64,000 bases of DNA. Source: Lotus japonicus. Its lineage: Eukaryota; Streptophyta; Magnoliopsida; Fabales; Fabaceae. The stretch spans positions 52,412,289 to 52,476,288 of the forward strand of contig NC_080043.1 of the NCBI RefSeq assembly GCF_012489685.1, in the 5' to 3' direction. The translations under genes were made by a program, and so were the position numbers. Numbering within the stretch: position 1 is the first letter of the stretch; each line of letters opens with the position of its first letter. This document shows positions 10,699-20,965 of this stretch, piece by piece. The notes under the pieces were generated by a model that saw only the letters and a program-made list of their open reading frames with translations, did not search any database and was not told where the DNA came from.

Positions 10699-10900
10699 GT
10701 GAATAACGGGAATGGTTCACCTGTGCATATCATGGTGAATAACGGGAATGGTTCACCTTGCATTAATGATGAATAACGGGAATGGTTCATCATTCGGTGA
10801 ATAACGGGAATGGTTCACCAAGGATGAATAACGGGAATGGTTCATCCAGGATGGATTTCATCCAGGATGGATAACGGGAATGGTCCATCCATAGTGAAAA
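10699..10900 (+). repeat. Minisatellite of self-complementary GGTGAATAACGGGAATGGTTCACC units
   Basis: Six units of about 24-30 bp. Each has a core AATAACGGGAATGGTTCA whose ends pair (GGTGAA with TTCACC, or GATGAA with TTCATC), so each unit can form a small hairpin. The end arms change together between GTG/CAC and GAT/ATC forms. The sister LTR at 13376-17014 has a different repeat unit here. Confidence 0.75.
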
Positions 10901-11140
10901 TGCTTCACTTGTGGCGAACGGGAACGCGTCACAAATCCGGATACATATTGTGCATTTCACGCATACATTCATGCTGACTGAGATTGTGTGCTGTTTGTTT
11001 ATTGAAGCAATGTTAGAGCCATAACATGCTAGGATTGTTTATATGTATATATATCAACATATATCTATACCCCATATCACATGTTGAGTGTATATCTACT
11101 TATTGCTGTGAGTTGACCCTAGCGCCTTGGCTTTGTTTGT

Positions 11141-11467
11141 ATGTTTGTGTTTGGGCGGTCGGCCTGCTGCCAGATGTCGATGGCCGACTGGTGTTCGATG
11201 GTCTCTCCCTCGGGGGGGATCAGATATGAGCTTGTGGATCGGGATGCCCCCACCGCTTGGGTGATCGGTGTTGTGGGTCATCGAGCGACGTACCGGGGAA
11301 GGGTCATGGAGGACCGGACTGACGAGTGTGAACATCTGACGAAAGAAGTTCTACGACGCATGGAGCTGAGCTTCAACTTGCCGTCTTCAGTTCGCCGAGG
11401 ACTCGGATGTGTGAGCAGTTATGGGTTGGTAGAGTTAGGCAGGCGTCCTATTTGTGTAGAGCTCTGA
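11141..11467 (+). CDS. LTR-encoded conserved ORF, diverged copy
   Basis: A 108-codon ORF inside the solo LTR. From the Cys-Gln-Met at about 11168, roughly 46 of 80 residues match the ORF in the young element at 48617-49096, including the words PSGGIRYE, HRATY, MED and SFNLP. The conserved C-terminal acidic tail is missing; the frame ends instead after VELGRRP. The first ATG is at 11141 and a second one, equivalent to the conserved start, is at 11174. The function is unknown. It may be a degenerate copy, since the solo LTR has no internal region to act with. Confidence 0.5.
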   Translation: MFVFGRSACCQMSMADWCSMVSPSGGIRYELVDRDAPTAWVIGVVGHRATYRGRVMEDRTDECEHLTKEVLRRMELSFNLPSSVRRGLGCVSSYGLVELGRRPICVEL

Positions 11468-11884
11468 TTCGTTTTGCTTTTGGGACGGGGTAGGTTCCCG
11501 ACGCATGGCTTTTGTGTGGTTCTCTTATTGAGGGATCACAGTGAGTCAGTCGGACTATAGGGGTCTTTGCTTAGGCCATTTTGAGGCCGACTTTCTCCCA
11601 GTGGATTGTAATTATAACCTTTTCACTCACACTTCTGGATCTGTAACTATTTGCCTACGGGCACACTACTTTGGAGTCACTGCGAGTGCGCGTGACATGG
11701 GAGTGCAGCTGAGGCTGTACATGTGTATATATTTGTGTGTTGGTTAGTTTAGTGGTTGGGTTTTGTCTTTATTTTCTATTGCTTGATTTAAAAGGTATCA
11801 AACGAAAAAAAATTACCTGTTTTCAGCGTAAAGTCTATTTTTGGTTACTAAAGTGACACCTGGAAATCGGGGTGTTACAACAAA

Positions 11885-13370
11885 CCTCCTGTAGAAACTG
11901 GCCAAACCATGAAAACTTCTTACATCACCCACGGAATTAGGAGTGGGCCACTCTTGAATGGCTTTGATCTTTTCCTCATAAACCTGCACTCCTTTCGAAC
12001 TCACAACAAAACCAAGAAACACAACATGGTCAGTGCAAAAAGTGCATTTCTCAAGATTGGCAAACAATTGTTCCTTTCTAAGCATACTCAAGACAAATCT
12101 TAAGTGCTCAACATGCAGCTCAAGAGTAGTGCTATAGACCAAAATATCATCAAAGTAAACAACCACAAATTTTCCAATGAATTCCCTCAAAACATGGTTA
12201 ATTAGTCTCATAAAAGTACTAGGTGCATTAGTTAAACCAAAAGGCATAACCGACCCTTCATACAAACCATATTTAGTTTTGAAAGCAGTTTTCCATTCAT
12301 CCCTTTCTTTAATCCTTATTTGATTGTAACCACTTTTCAAATCAATTTTAGAAAAATAACATGCTCCATGCAATTCATCAAGCAAATCATCAAGTCTAGG
12401 AATAGGGTGCCTATACTTAATGGTGATGTTATTCAAGGCTCTACAATCAGAGCACATTCTCCAAGTCCCATCTTTCTTTGGTACCAAAGTCACCGGTACC
12501 GCACAAGGACTCATGCTATTTCTTACCCACCCTTTGTTCAAGAGTTCTTCCACTTGTCTTTGAATTTCAGTGGTTTCTTGTGGATTGCTTCTATATGCTG
12601 GCCTATTAGGCAAAGAAGCTCCCGGAATGAGATCAATTTGATGCTCAATTCCTCTCAATGGTGGTAGACCACTTGGGACACTTGTTGGGAACACATCCTC
12701 AAAACCCTGCAAAAGAGATTTAATACTAGAAGGCAATTCAAAATTTTCAAAAGTGTTAGTGTTCAAAATCTGATTTTTGCAAAATATCAAGTATAGGATC
12801 TGTTTTGAAGCTATCATCTTTTTCACCTCTCTCTTTTTGATCAAACAAATTTCTTTTCTCTCGAGTATTTCGCTCTTTTCTTTTGGCTCTCTCTCAAGTG
12901 TCTCACTCTTTTCTTTTCTCTCTTGTTCAATCTTTTCTCTCATTTTCTTTTGATCCTCACGTACCTCCCTAGGGCTCAAAGGTTTGAGCGAAATTTTCTG
13001 GCCATGATGTTGGAATGAGATCTTGTTGGTGCTGCCATTATGATCTGTGTTGGTGTCATATTGCCATGGCCTTCCCAACAGTTTGTGACTAGCCTCCATG
13101 GGAACAACATCACAAAGAACCTTATCCCTGTATTTGCCAATGGAAAAGTCAACTGCAACTTGCTTACTTACTTGTATTTCTCCATGGTGACTGAGCCATT
13201 GAAGTTTGTATGGCCAAGGATTTGGTTTTTGTGACCAGGTTCAGCTTCTCCACCATTCTTTCACTAGCCACATTAGTGCAACTTCCGCCATCAACAATCA
13301 TCAAGCAAATCTGCCCATTGACAGAACATCTTGTGTGAAAGATATTCTCTCTTTGGCTTTCTTTCTTTGG
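11885..13370 (-). pseudogene. pol: Protease and N-terminal RT of the CRM-like element
   Basis: Read leftward from 13370: a Lys-rich linker from gag, protease with the motif IVDGGSCTN (near 13270), a frameshift near 13215, the conserved LLGRPWQYD (about 13080), a Glu/Lys-rich spacer, then RT with [20 protein letters not shown] and the catalytic YFDDILVY (about 12150). It stops at FYRRFV against the solo LTR; the remaining RT sequence resumes at 8280. One reading frame covers 13099-11880. The RT active site is intact, but the gene is broken by insertions and a frameshift. Confidence 0.85.
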
Positions 13371-14244
13371 CTTTTTGTAACACCCCGATTTCCAGGTGTC
13401 ACTTTAGTAACCAAAAGTAAACTTTACGCGGAAAACAGGTAATTTTTTTCGTTTGATTCCTTTTAAATCAAGCAATAGAGAAATAAAGACATAACCCCAA
13501 CACTAACTAACCAATATACAAATATATACACATGTACCACCTCAGCTGCACTCTCCCGTCACGCGCACTCGCAGTGACTCCAAAGTAGTGTGCCCGTAGG
13601 CAAATAGTTACAGATCCAGATGTGTGAGTGAGAAAATCATAATTACAACCCACTAGGAGGAAGTCGGCCTCAAAATGGCCTAAGCAAAGACCCCTATGGT
13701 CCGACTGACTCACTGTGATCCCTCAGTAAGAGAACCACACAAAAGCCATGCGTCGGGAACCTACCCTGTCCCAAAATATGAATGACGAATCAGAGCTATT
13801 ACAGTAACAACTAACTCAAAAGGCTCTAACCACCCATAACCCACACTACTATCATCGACCCTCCCTCGAACAGTCATGAAGTCCGGGTCCTCGTCGAACG
13901 CTTCAGTAATAGTCGTTCCGCTCCGGGTCTTTCCCGCACAACGAATCATCACGAACCGGCTGACGGACGCCTGGCAGCAGGCCGACCGCCCAAGCACAAA
14001 CATACAAACAAAGCCAAGGCGCTAGGGTCAACTTACAGAATACAATAGGTATACAATCAACATGCGATAAAGGGGGTATATATATATGTTGTATATATAC
14101 ATATAAGTTATGTATTGCCTACCCTAAGGTATATACATAGCATGTTATCGAATCTCTTACACAATTCAATCATCAAAACACATAACGATGTTTATCAACA
14201 TCAAATCATAATAAGATGCATTGTGTCACTGCGGAATATGCTGA

Positions 14245-14400
14245 CACAACCCGGATAACGTCACTCTGCTTGGCGACGGAACAAAACAACAACGTCACTC
14301 TGCTTGGCGACGGAACAAATCAACAACGTCACTCTGCTTGGCGACGGAACAAATCAACGACGTCACTCTGCTTGGCGACGGGACAAACCAACGGTATTGC
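14245..14400 (-). repeat. 36-bp minisatellite, about 4 units
   Basis: Units of about 36 bp around GTCACTCTGCTTGGCGACGG, with first copies near 14259, 14294, 14329 and 14362. It occupies the place where the sister solo LTR has the AATAACGGGAATGG array, yet the unit sequence is different. Related CTCTGC/CTGCTTGGC words recur to 14680. Confidence 0.75.
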
Positions 14401-15432
14401 CACTTATAGGCTGGGCACCTCGAGACGGTCGTAACACTGGCCTCGTGTTTAACCATTTCTGCTCGGGCGTCGCTTATCACCTTTGGCTATAGTCAAGACG
14501 ATACAAACTCTACATGGTTTGACCATTTCTGCTTGCTATGCCGAACATCAACAGGCACGATGCAACTCTACATGGATGATCGTTACCTCCTGTTGTGCCA
14601 GATATAGTCAGGACCGATTCAACTCTGCATGGCTGATCGTTACTTCCTGTTATACCGAAGTACTCTGCTTGGCACTTCATCGCGTATATGCACGTGTGCA
14701 ATATGATTATCAAAACCAGAGTCAGTGTCGGTCAATACAACACGACTTGGAGTTAGTGTCGGTCAATACAACACAACTCCCACCACAAAACCCACAAACA
14801 AAACCCAGAGTCTGTGCCGGTCAATACAACACGACTCGAACAACACTACCAGGAGTACTAGAGTACTCGGTGACTTTCAATCATCACCATAGCTCACCTC
14901 AGTGGCTTTCCCCAATTCCAAACTCTCCAAACCCACAACATAAGTCGACTTTTCCCCGCCTTTCGTAAATATTTTCCCCTTCAGTTCTCCTATGCTTAAA
15001 CGTTAATAAAAATTGTTTCAATTCGAATTAGCCAAGTTATGAGTTTATTTCTCAAAGTCTAAGTTTCCCAAGTCTTTATTTTTCGAAAGCTCTATCATTC
15101 TAAGTTTCCAAAAATCAACCACCCAAAATACACTTCCCGGGGAAAGTCTAGGAATTCCAACGAATCCCAACAAATGGCTAAGTCTCAAACCCCACATTTG
15201 GGACTTGCCTAGGGTTGTTCATCCAACCCGAAATATCAAAGATCACCAGATCAATGAATCTCCACTCCGAAATTGCGTCAAAACGCTCAATCCAACAAAA
15301 GCACAACATCACAAGTTATGGAAAAGCATCATAACATCAACTCAACATCATAAACAACATCAGACAAAGCATAAGTCGAATTTATCGACGCCTATCATGC
15401 AGTCATAGCTAATATATGTAAGTTGCCCTAAC

Positions 15433-15510
15433 CTCGAGCTGTTCCAGCTTCGCAAACAAAGTTCTCCTCAAACAATTGCTCTGAGTCTTCCAAAGTTCCC
15501 TCAACTGAAC
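15433..15510 (-). other. Conserved 78-nt exon-like block in the LTR (reverse LTR)
   Basis: On the minus strand it is bordered by AG upstream and GTTAGG downstream, exactly 78 nt as in the other copies. Its open frame matches that of 9789-9866 with two residue changes (Leu to Ser, Thr to Ala). Confidence 0.5.
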
Positions 15511-17014
15511 CTCGGAGAAAAACAAAGCAGAATCCAAACAAAATCGATTAGTTCGATCGCAAAACAATACATAAACGATAGACAAAGCATTAAAGCTTCA
15601 GAATAGGACAATCAGGTACGAAAAGACAAGTTTTTCGAAAACGAAAAACTCCCCCCCCTTAGGAAATAGCCCACGGCCATAAGGAGAAAAGAGCTTCGGC
15701 TCTTTTTCTTCGATCAAATCAGTTTACAAGGTAGTTTTAGGGTAAAACTAAGGCAAAGAAACTGTCGGAACAATTTTCGGACAATCGGGTCGAAATACGA
15801 CTACGCAGGGGCATTTTGGTCCAAAATAAAGGCTCAAAACTTCAAAGTTATCAGTTCTGAAAACAGATTTGACAGTAACGATCCTCATGACATCCGTGAC
15901 AACAAATCCTAAAGGCACGAAGTCAGATTATAGCTTTACGACAATAAAGTTTCGAAATGTGAGACAAAAAGAGTTTTGAGTCAATTTTTCAGATCCTGGA
16001 CAAATGAATCGCAATCAGAGTTTACTGACAGAGGTTTTAGACTCAGGGGAACATAAGGAACATAACCCAAGCGAGAAATCAGAGAAATCGGACAATTTTA
16101 GAAAAAGCTCAAAACTTAGAGCACAGAAACGGCTTCAGAAACGCAACAGAAACAACAATCAGAGGTAGGAATCGTGTTAGTTACCTTGATACCTAGAAGT
16201 AGGGACGAACTGCACGAAGATTGGTCAAGGTTTCGCGAAAATCTCTCCTCTCCCTCTCTCTCTACAAACCGCGGCCTCAATGGTGCAAAATGAAGAGGAT
16301 TTTGCTTTTTCGCCTATTTATAGGCGGGCGAAATCGCGGGAAAATGAAAATTTCGCGATTCCGATTTTTGCAGCACGATCACCGAGAAATTATAAGAGAG
16401 ATTCTGGCGTCAGAATTCCAGAACTCAAAACAAATATCTAGGATTTGGGAAATACGATATCGAAAAACTCAAAAGCGGTGTCGGTTAATCTGCCCCGAAA
16501 AACTACTTTTTGCTGTGATGCTCAAACGACAAAACTTCCAACTGAAGAAAGTTTGGAAACGTCGAAACAAGTCTGGCAACACGGACGGAATCTTCTTTAG
16601 AAGTCCCGAATAGAAAAAGTCTTCATCCATTGCTCGAAAATAGGGTTTCGAAGCAAAGAAATTAGCGTCGGCGGACATCCGAAAAGTGAAACCTATCGTG
16701 CGTACAGTCCAGAGTTCCGAAATGAAACGCTGGTCGATGGAAAAATAAAGAGAATCTTTAAATTTTCCGAGAGTTCGAAATCTCACTCAAAACGTTGCTT
16801 TAAGAGCGAAATAGCCTATTCTGGACACGCTCGCCATAAGGCAGGTGTGCAGACAACTCGCACTAATTCCTACAGCGACGACGCAACATACCTCAAGCAA
16901 TTCCTGAACTTTCTTCTTCATTGATCTTTCTCAAACAACAAACTCCTGTCACGTTTACACTGATTCTACGCGTGAGTCGGAAATTAACTTGTTCCGAAAA
17001 TCCGGGTCTTACAC

Positions 17015-17661
17015 TTTTGTTGGCTACTAAGCATCCTTCGGATCATCAACAGTTCACCATTCATGGCTGCCTCCTCTACTTCTTCACTTTGTTCTCCTTC
17101 GGACTCACTGGTGTAGTCTCCATCATCCTTAAGAATCATGGTCTTTTTGGAGGCACATTCATAAGCATAATGTCCCATACCTTGGCATTTGAAGCACTTG
17201 ACCTCTTTGCCCTTTTTGGATGGTTTTTCAAGAGATTTTGAAGAAGCTGAAGCTTGTGGTTTGGTGGCTGGTTTGCTAAGGGTGCTCGGCCCTTCATTCT
17301 TCATTCTGTCTCTCCAAGATGAATTGGAATTGGTAGAACTCTTCCTTACAAGCCCTTTCCTTTTGAGTTGTTGCTCAACTTTAGTGGCCTTGTGCAGCAA
17401 TTCCTCCATGTCTACATATTCCTGAAGTTATACAATATCTATAACATCATTAGATAAACCATTAATAAATTGAATCATGGTTACCTCTTCATCCTCCTCA
17501 AGATTGGCTTGCAACATAAGCACCTCAAGTTCTTTGTAATACTCCTCAACACTCTTGCTGCCTTGGGTAAGTTTTTGAAGTTTAAATTTTACATCCCTAG
17601 CATGGCTTGAAGGGACATATCTTTTTCTCATGATTCGTTTCATTTCAGCCCATGTTTCCAT
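17015..17661 (-). pseudogene. gag: C-terminal gag of the CRM-like element
   Basis: Minus strand 17661-17428 encodes a retrotransposon-gag segment (starting METWAEMKRIMRKRYVP), then an in-frame TAA at 17428-17430 in place of a Gln codon, then the frame continues to the CCHC zinc knuckle CFKCQGMGHYAYEC at about 17190 and an acidic Ser/Glu stretch. It continues beyond the solo LTR into protease at 13370. The N-terminal half of gag is absent because the region right of 17671 is a copia LTR. Gag would form the virus-like particle and bind RNA through the knuckle. Confidence 0.8.
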
Positions 17662-17671
17662 ATTTCTATAA

Positions 17672-18317
17672 TGTCTTATTACTTAGTCCTCCCCCTAAGT
17701 CTCAGCCCCTCTCACTTTCTCACACAATCACTGGCCCAGTGATTGATCCCTTACAAACACAATGAAGACAGATCACACGATCAAACAGTTACTCAAACTA
17801 CTCTCAGCCTAACAAGATTCAGTGAAAGCTGCTAAGAGAGTTACACACAAGAACACGTCTGAACTAACAAGAAAAACCCTAATTTCTTATCTGCTAAAAA
17901 CGTGACTTATCAGCTAGGTCTTCGTCTTCACATATAGTAGTTCCTCAGGCCTTGTCTTCCATGGGCTTGAGCAACAAAGAGTCCATAACATAAATAGGAA
18001 GTCTATCTTATTAAACCAGCAACAAATCTCTTATTACTATGATTTTAACAAAAGATAAACCTTCGACAAACAGCCGTTAGATCCAATCTGCTGGAATCAA
18101 TTTAATCACACTTAATAAATCCATCATGCAGCGCGCAGAAGCCTTATAACAAACCTTAGCTTGTTAACCACTTGATCAATCAAACACTTCTGAGATACAA
18201 CACTTAATCAGACACAGCAGGCCCACAGGGACATATGTGACAGCCAACATCGAGTCCCACAATTTGCCACAGAACTACTTAGCTAAAATTTAGACAATCC
18301 AAGACAAAGGAACAACA
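17672..18317 (-). mobile_element. Truncated 3' LTR of the minus-strand copia element
   Basis: Matches 26022-26678 closely, but lacks the equivalent of 25756-26021 (about 266 bp). The break lies at 17671/17672, against CRM-like gag. On the minus strand it starts TGTTGTTCC after the polypurine tract. Confidence 0.85.
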
Positions 18318-18820
18318 ATCTCCCCCTTTGTTAAATTTTAGCTAATAACAACATGCTACATTAATTAATGCAAAGCAACTTGAATAACATGCAGCACACA
18401 AAACACCTCCCAGCATCATAGCTATTTTCAGCAGCTACATGCCCATCACATCAACTGCAATGCTCCAACTAAGCCAATGCTTAGCAGTAACACAAAGAAT
18501 CTCATACCACATTCCACAGAACACAATAGTAACCTATCAGCTACCAAACAACCAAATCACATACATATCAGTCCTACCAACTACCAAGCAGCAGCAGACA
18601 CACAAACACATATCACATTACATAGTACTCCCCCTTATTAGCAGAATTTGGCAAAGGACAGTAGAAAAACAACCAAGTTCCATAGAAGCAGACTAGAAAA
18701 ACCAGCAGAGTGTGTCATAGCTAGTAGTACAGAATTATTACAACCCAGTAGTCAAATGAAACAACCCAATGGCAGACAAAATACAACCAAACAGAACAAA
18801 CTAGGAGAAAACAGAACAAC
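18318..18820 (-). other. Polypurine tract and 3' untranslated region of the copia element
   Basis: Minus strand TTTAACAAAGGGGGAGAT (18318-18335) abuts the 3' LTR and is the polypurine tract. A second similar run, AAGGGGGAG, is at about 18629. No gene is seen in the 500 bp between the envelope-like stop and the LTR. Confidence 0.75.
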
Positions 18821-20767
18821 CTACTTAGAAGTGCTTTCAGAAGTTGAATCAGCATCAGTAGGATCTCCTCCTTCCTCTTCCACATTGTCACCATCTGAAA
18901 TAGCCTCATCATCATCCTCCGCATCAAAGTCTGCATCCGCATCCTCAGCAGCTACCTCTTCATCCTTATCATCAGCATGATCACTCACCTCATCATCAAC
19001 TGTTGCATCAAGCATTTTGTTGAGCTGATCCACATTATGCTTTCTGACCTTGCTAGCTTGAATGGTGGCTTGAAGAGTCTTGGAAATTTCCTTCAGTTCG
19101 GCCAAGATGTCATCTTTGCCAGTACCAGCCACTCCCTTGGTTCCACTAGCACCAGGACCATCCTTGGGAGCATTCATCACAATGTCTGGGACATGTGTCC
19201 CAGCAAATAGTCTATAGTCAAAATTCAGAGGCAGCCCTTTCTTACTGGGAGCTTCATCAGCCTGCAAGATGCTAGGATGTTGCTGAAGAATCAACTCAGT
19301 AATGAGACAAGGAAACATGATTGGCAATTTCACAGCATAGGAACAAGCATGTTTGGAGGTCTGCTCAAATACATGCTGTCCAAAATCCATCTTAGCTCTA
19401 GTACCTATCCAGAAGATTAACTTGGCCAGAGGTGGAGTAATGCTAGAAGTATGATTTGTTGCCAGCCAATTTGCAGCACCAATCTTGCTATAGACAGCAA
19501 ATTTGGCAGTTAACTTCCCAGAAGGTAACAAACCCTTTTTGGGCCACTGCATCACTGGCTTGCCAGAGATAACACTAGCAATCTCATTGAGATCAGACTC
19601 CCCCTCAACCACAGCTGTTGTAGACCTTTCCATAAATTCATTGATCACAGCTGGAGAAAAATGCACACACTTTCCCCTCACGAATACCTTATGGAACTCT
19701 GCAGAACCTTCATCATCACAGTTAGAGGGGATGTTGACAGTAAATTCCCTCACAAGTTTCTCATAACACCTTCCAATGCCTTTGACTGTCTTCATCAACT
19801 CAGCTTTACCAAGGAGATCAATGATCTCCTTAAATTCCAAGGCCTCCTCACTCAACTCCCTCTCTATGGCAATGCGTCTATGAGAGACAAACTTCCATCT
19901 CTGAGCATTATCTGCATAGTGGAAAGAAACATTGTCCAAAGGGACATCAGCAACATTCAGGGGAACTCGTTTACCCTTAACTCTCTTCCTGGCAGTGTAG
20001 AGATGTCAGGCATAGTTGGTTCAGCATCTTGATCTGACTCACTGTCAGAGACATGCTTCCTCTTCTTGCTTGGATCACTCAACCCTTTTCCTTTACTGGT
20101 TGGCTCTCCTTTTCTTTTCCTTACAGAGCCAGCAGCTTTGGAACCGTTAGGAGTCCTTGTAGATGACTTGACCGACGTTGTTTGTTTCTTCTTCCTCAAC
20201 CTGCTTGCTATATTTTTCACAGTCACATCAACATCATCAGAAGTATCGCCATCAGAATCAATGATTACATGTTCTTTCCCTTTCCTGGAAGAAGTTTCCG
20301 GAGGTGCTTTGGCAGAAACAGGCTTGACTACTGATTTCTTCACAGTAGGAACATCATCTTGAACATCTGCAGAATCTTCAGACAAAGAAATGGATTTCTC
20401 TACATTTGATTCAGCCTGAGGCTCAGAAACCCTTGCACTGGAAAGATCAAGCGAATCTTCTGCATGCACAATGTCTGGATCAAAGATTGTCAGCCACATT
20501 TTCAGTATCAGACTCAGTGATTGGAGAATTTTCCAGGGTTGGAGAGACACGGAGAGTCTTCTTCTTTGTCACAACTTGCTTGGTTCACATCTCCTTAGGA
20601 GTGGGTGAGTGTCCTAGGGAAGATGATTGAGCAGCAATTCCAGAGGAAGAGCGAGTAACCCTGGCAGAGTTAGAGGAAGGAGATTTCAAACCAAGAAATC
20701 TAACACCATGAGCATTCTTCACGGGAACAAGACCAGGGGCGCTTTGCTTTCTAGATTCCTGAGACAT
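18821..20767 (-). pseudogene. Envelope-like gene of the minus-strand copia element
   Basis: Minus-strand start at 20767 (MSQESRKQSAPG), followed by a Ser-rich basic/acidic N-terminal region. A TGA at 20585-20587 and a frameshift near 20495 interrupt it. The second segment, to 19957, has KKRK-type basic clusters. The third segment, 19939-18821, is the conserved plant-transposon envelope-like domain (words NVSFHYADNAQRWKFV, WIGTRAKMDFGQHVFEQ, LPIMFPCLI), ending in a long Asp/Glu tail. The C-terminal domain remains a single 372-codon frame. The cellular role of such proteins is unknown; no clear signal peptide or membrane anchor is visible. It is the counterpart of the ORF at 1-1206. Confidence 0.75.
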
Positions 20768-20965
20768 GATGATCGAGACTTGAAATGAAAAGTGAAAATT
20801 GCTAATTTTGGATTTAGGCCGGAGAGAAATTTTAAGTACACGATTCTCTTGAGCACGAGCGATTGGAGGAGGTTTCAAGAAAAGTGTGAGTGGTTCCTCT
20901 GCACGGTTTATGAAGATTAAATAGAGTGGATTATAGTCGTTACCACTCAGACAGGTCATTAACTT

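Larger units (their letters stand above)
8286..11879 (+). mobile_element. Solo Tekay-type LTR, subfamily a (TSD ACAAA)
   Basis: A 3594-bp LTR starting TGTAAGACC and ending GGTGTTACA, flanked by perfect 5-bp duplications ACAAA at 8281-8285 and 11880-11884. There is no internal region, so it arose by LTR-LTR recombination of a full element inside the RT gene of the CRM-like element. It contains a TATA box, the 78-nt exon-like block, two repeat arrays and the LTR ORF. Its partner at 13376-17014 is the same subfamily in the other orientation. Confidence 0.93.
13376..17014 (-). mobile_element. Solo Tekay-type LTR, subfamily a, reverse orientation (TSD CTTTT)
   Basis: A 3639-bp LTR reading TGTAAGACCCGG to GGTGTTACA on the minus strand, with perfect duplications CTTTT at 13371-13375 and 17015-17019. 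It is inserted near the gag/protease junction of the CRM-like element. By eye it is over 90% identical to 8286-11879 outside the repeat arrays. Its LTR ORF is broken: the minus-strand frame 14003-13761 keeps only the start of the conserved part. It contains a TATA-like site near 16320 and its own 78-nt block. Confidence 0.93.
5486..17671 (-). mobile_element. CRM-like Ty3/gypsy chromovirus, interrupted and 5' truncated
   Basis: The minus strand carries gag, protease, RT, RNase H and integrase in order from right (17661) to left (6506). Two solo LTRs with perfect TSDs split it. Removing them and one TSD copy each rejoins the reading frame, notably inside RT. The integrase C-terminus, with its MRKERFP and STFNVSDLS words, resembles CRM-type chromoviruses; that lineage call is by eye. 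The 5' LTR and the start of gag are missing: at 17671/17672 the gag meets a truncated copia LTR. Several stops and frameshifts make it inactive. Confidence 0.75.

Noticed and set aside
10699..10900. Repeat-spacer pattern resembling a CRISPR array
   Set aside because: Units are self-complementary minisatellites of uneven length, with no constant spacer size and no cas genes.
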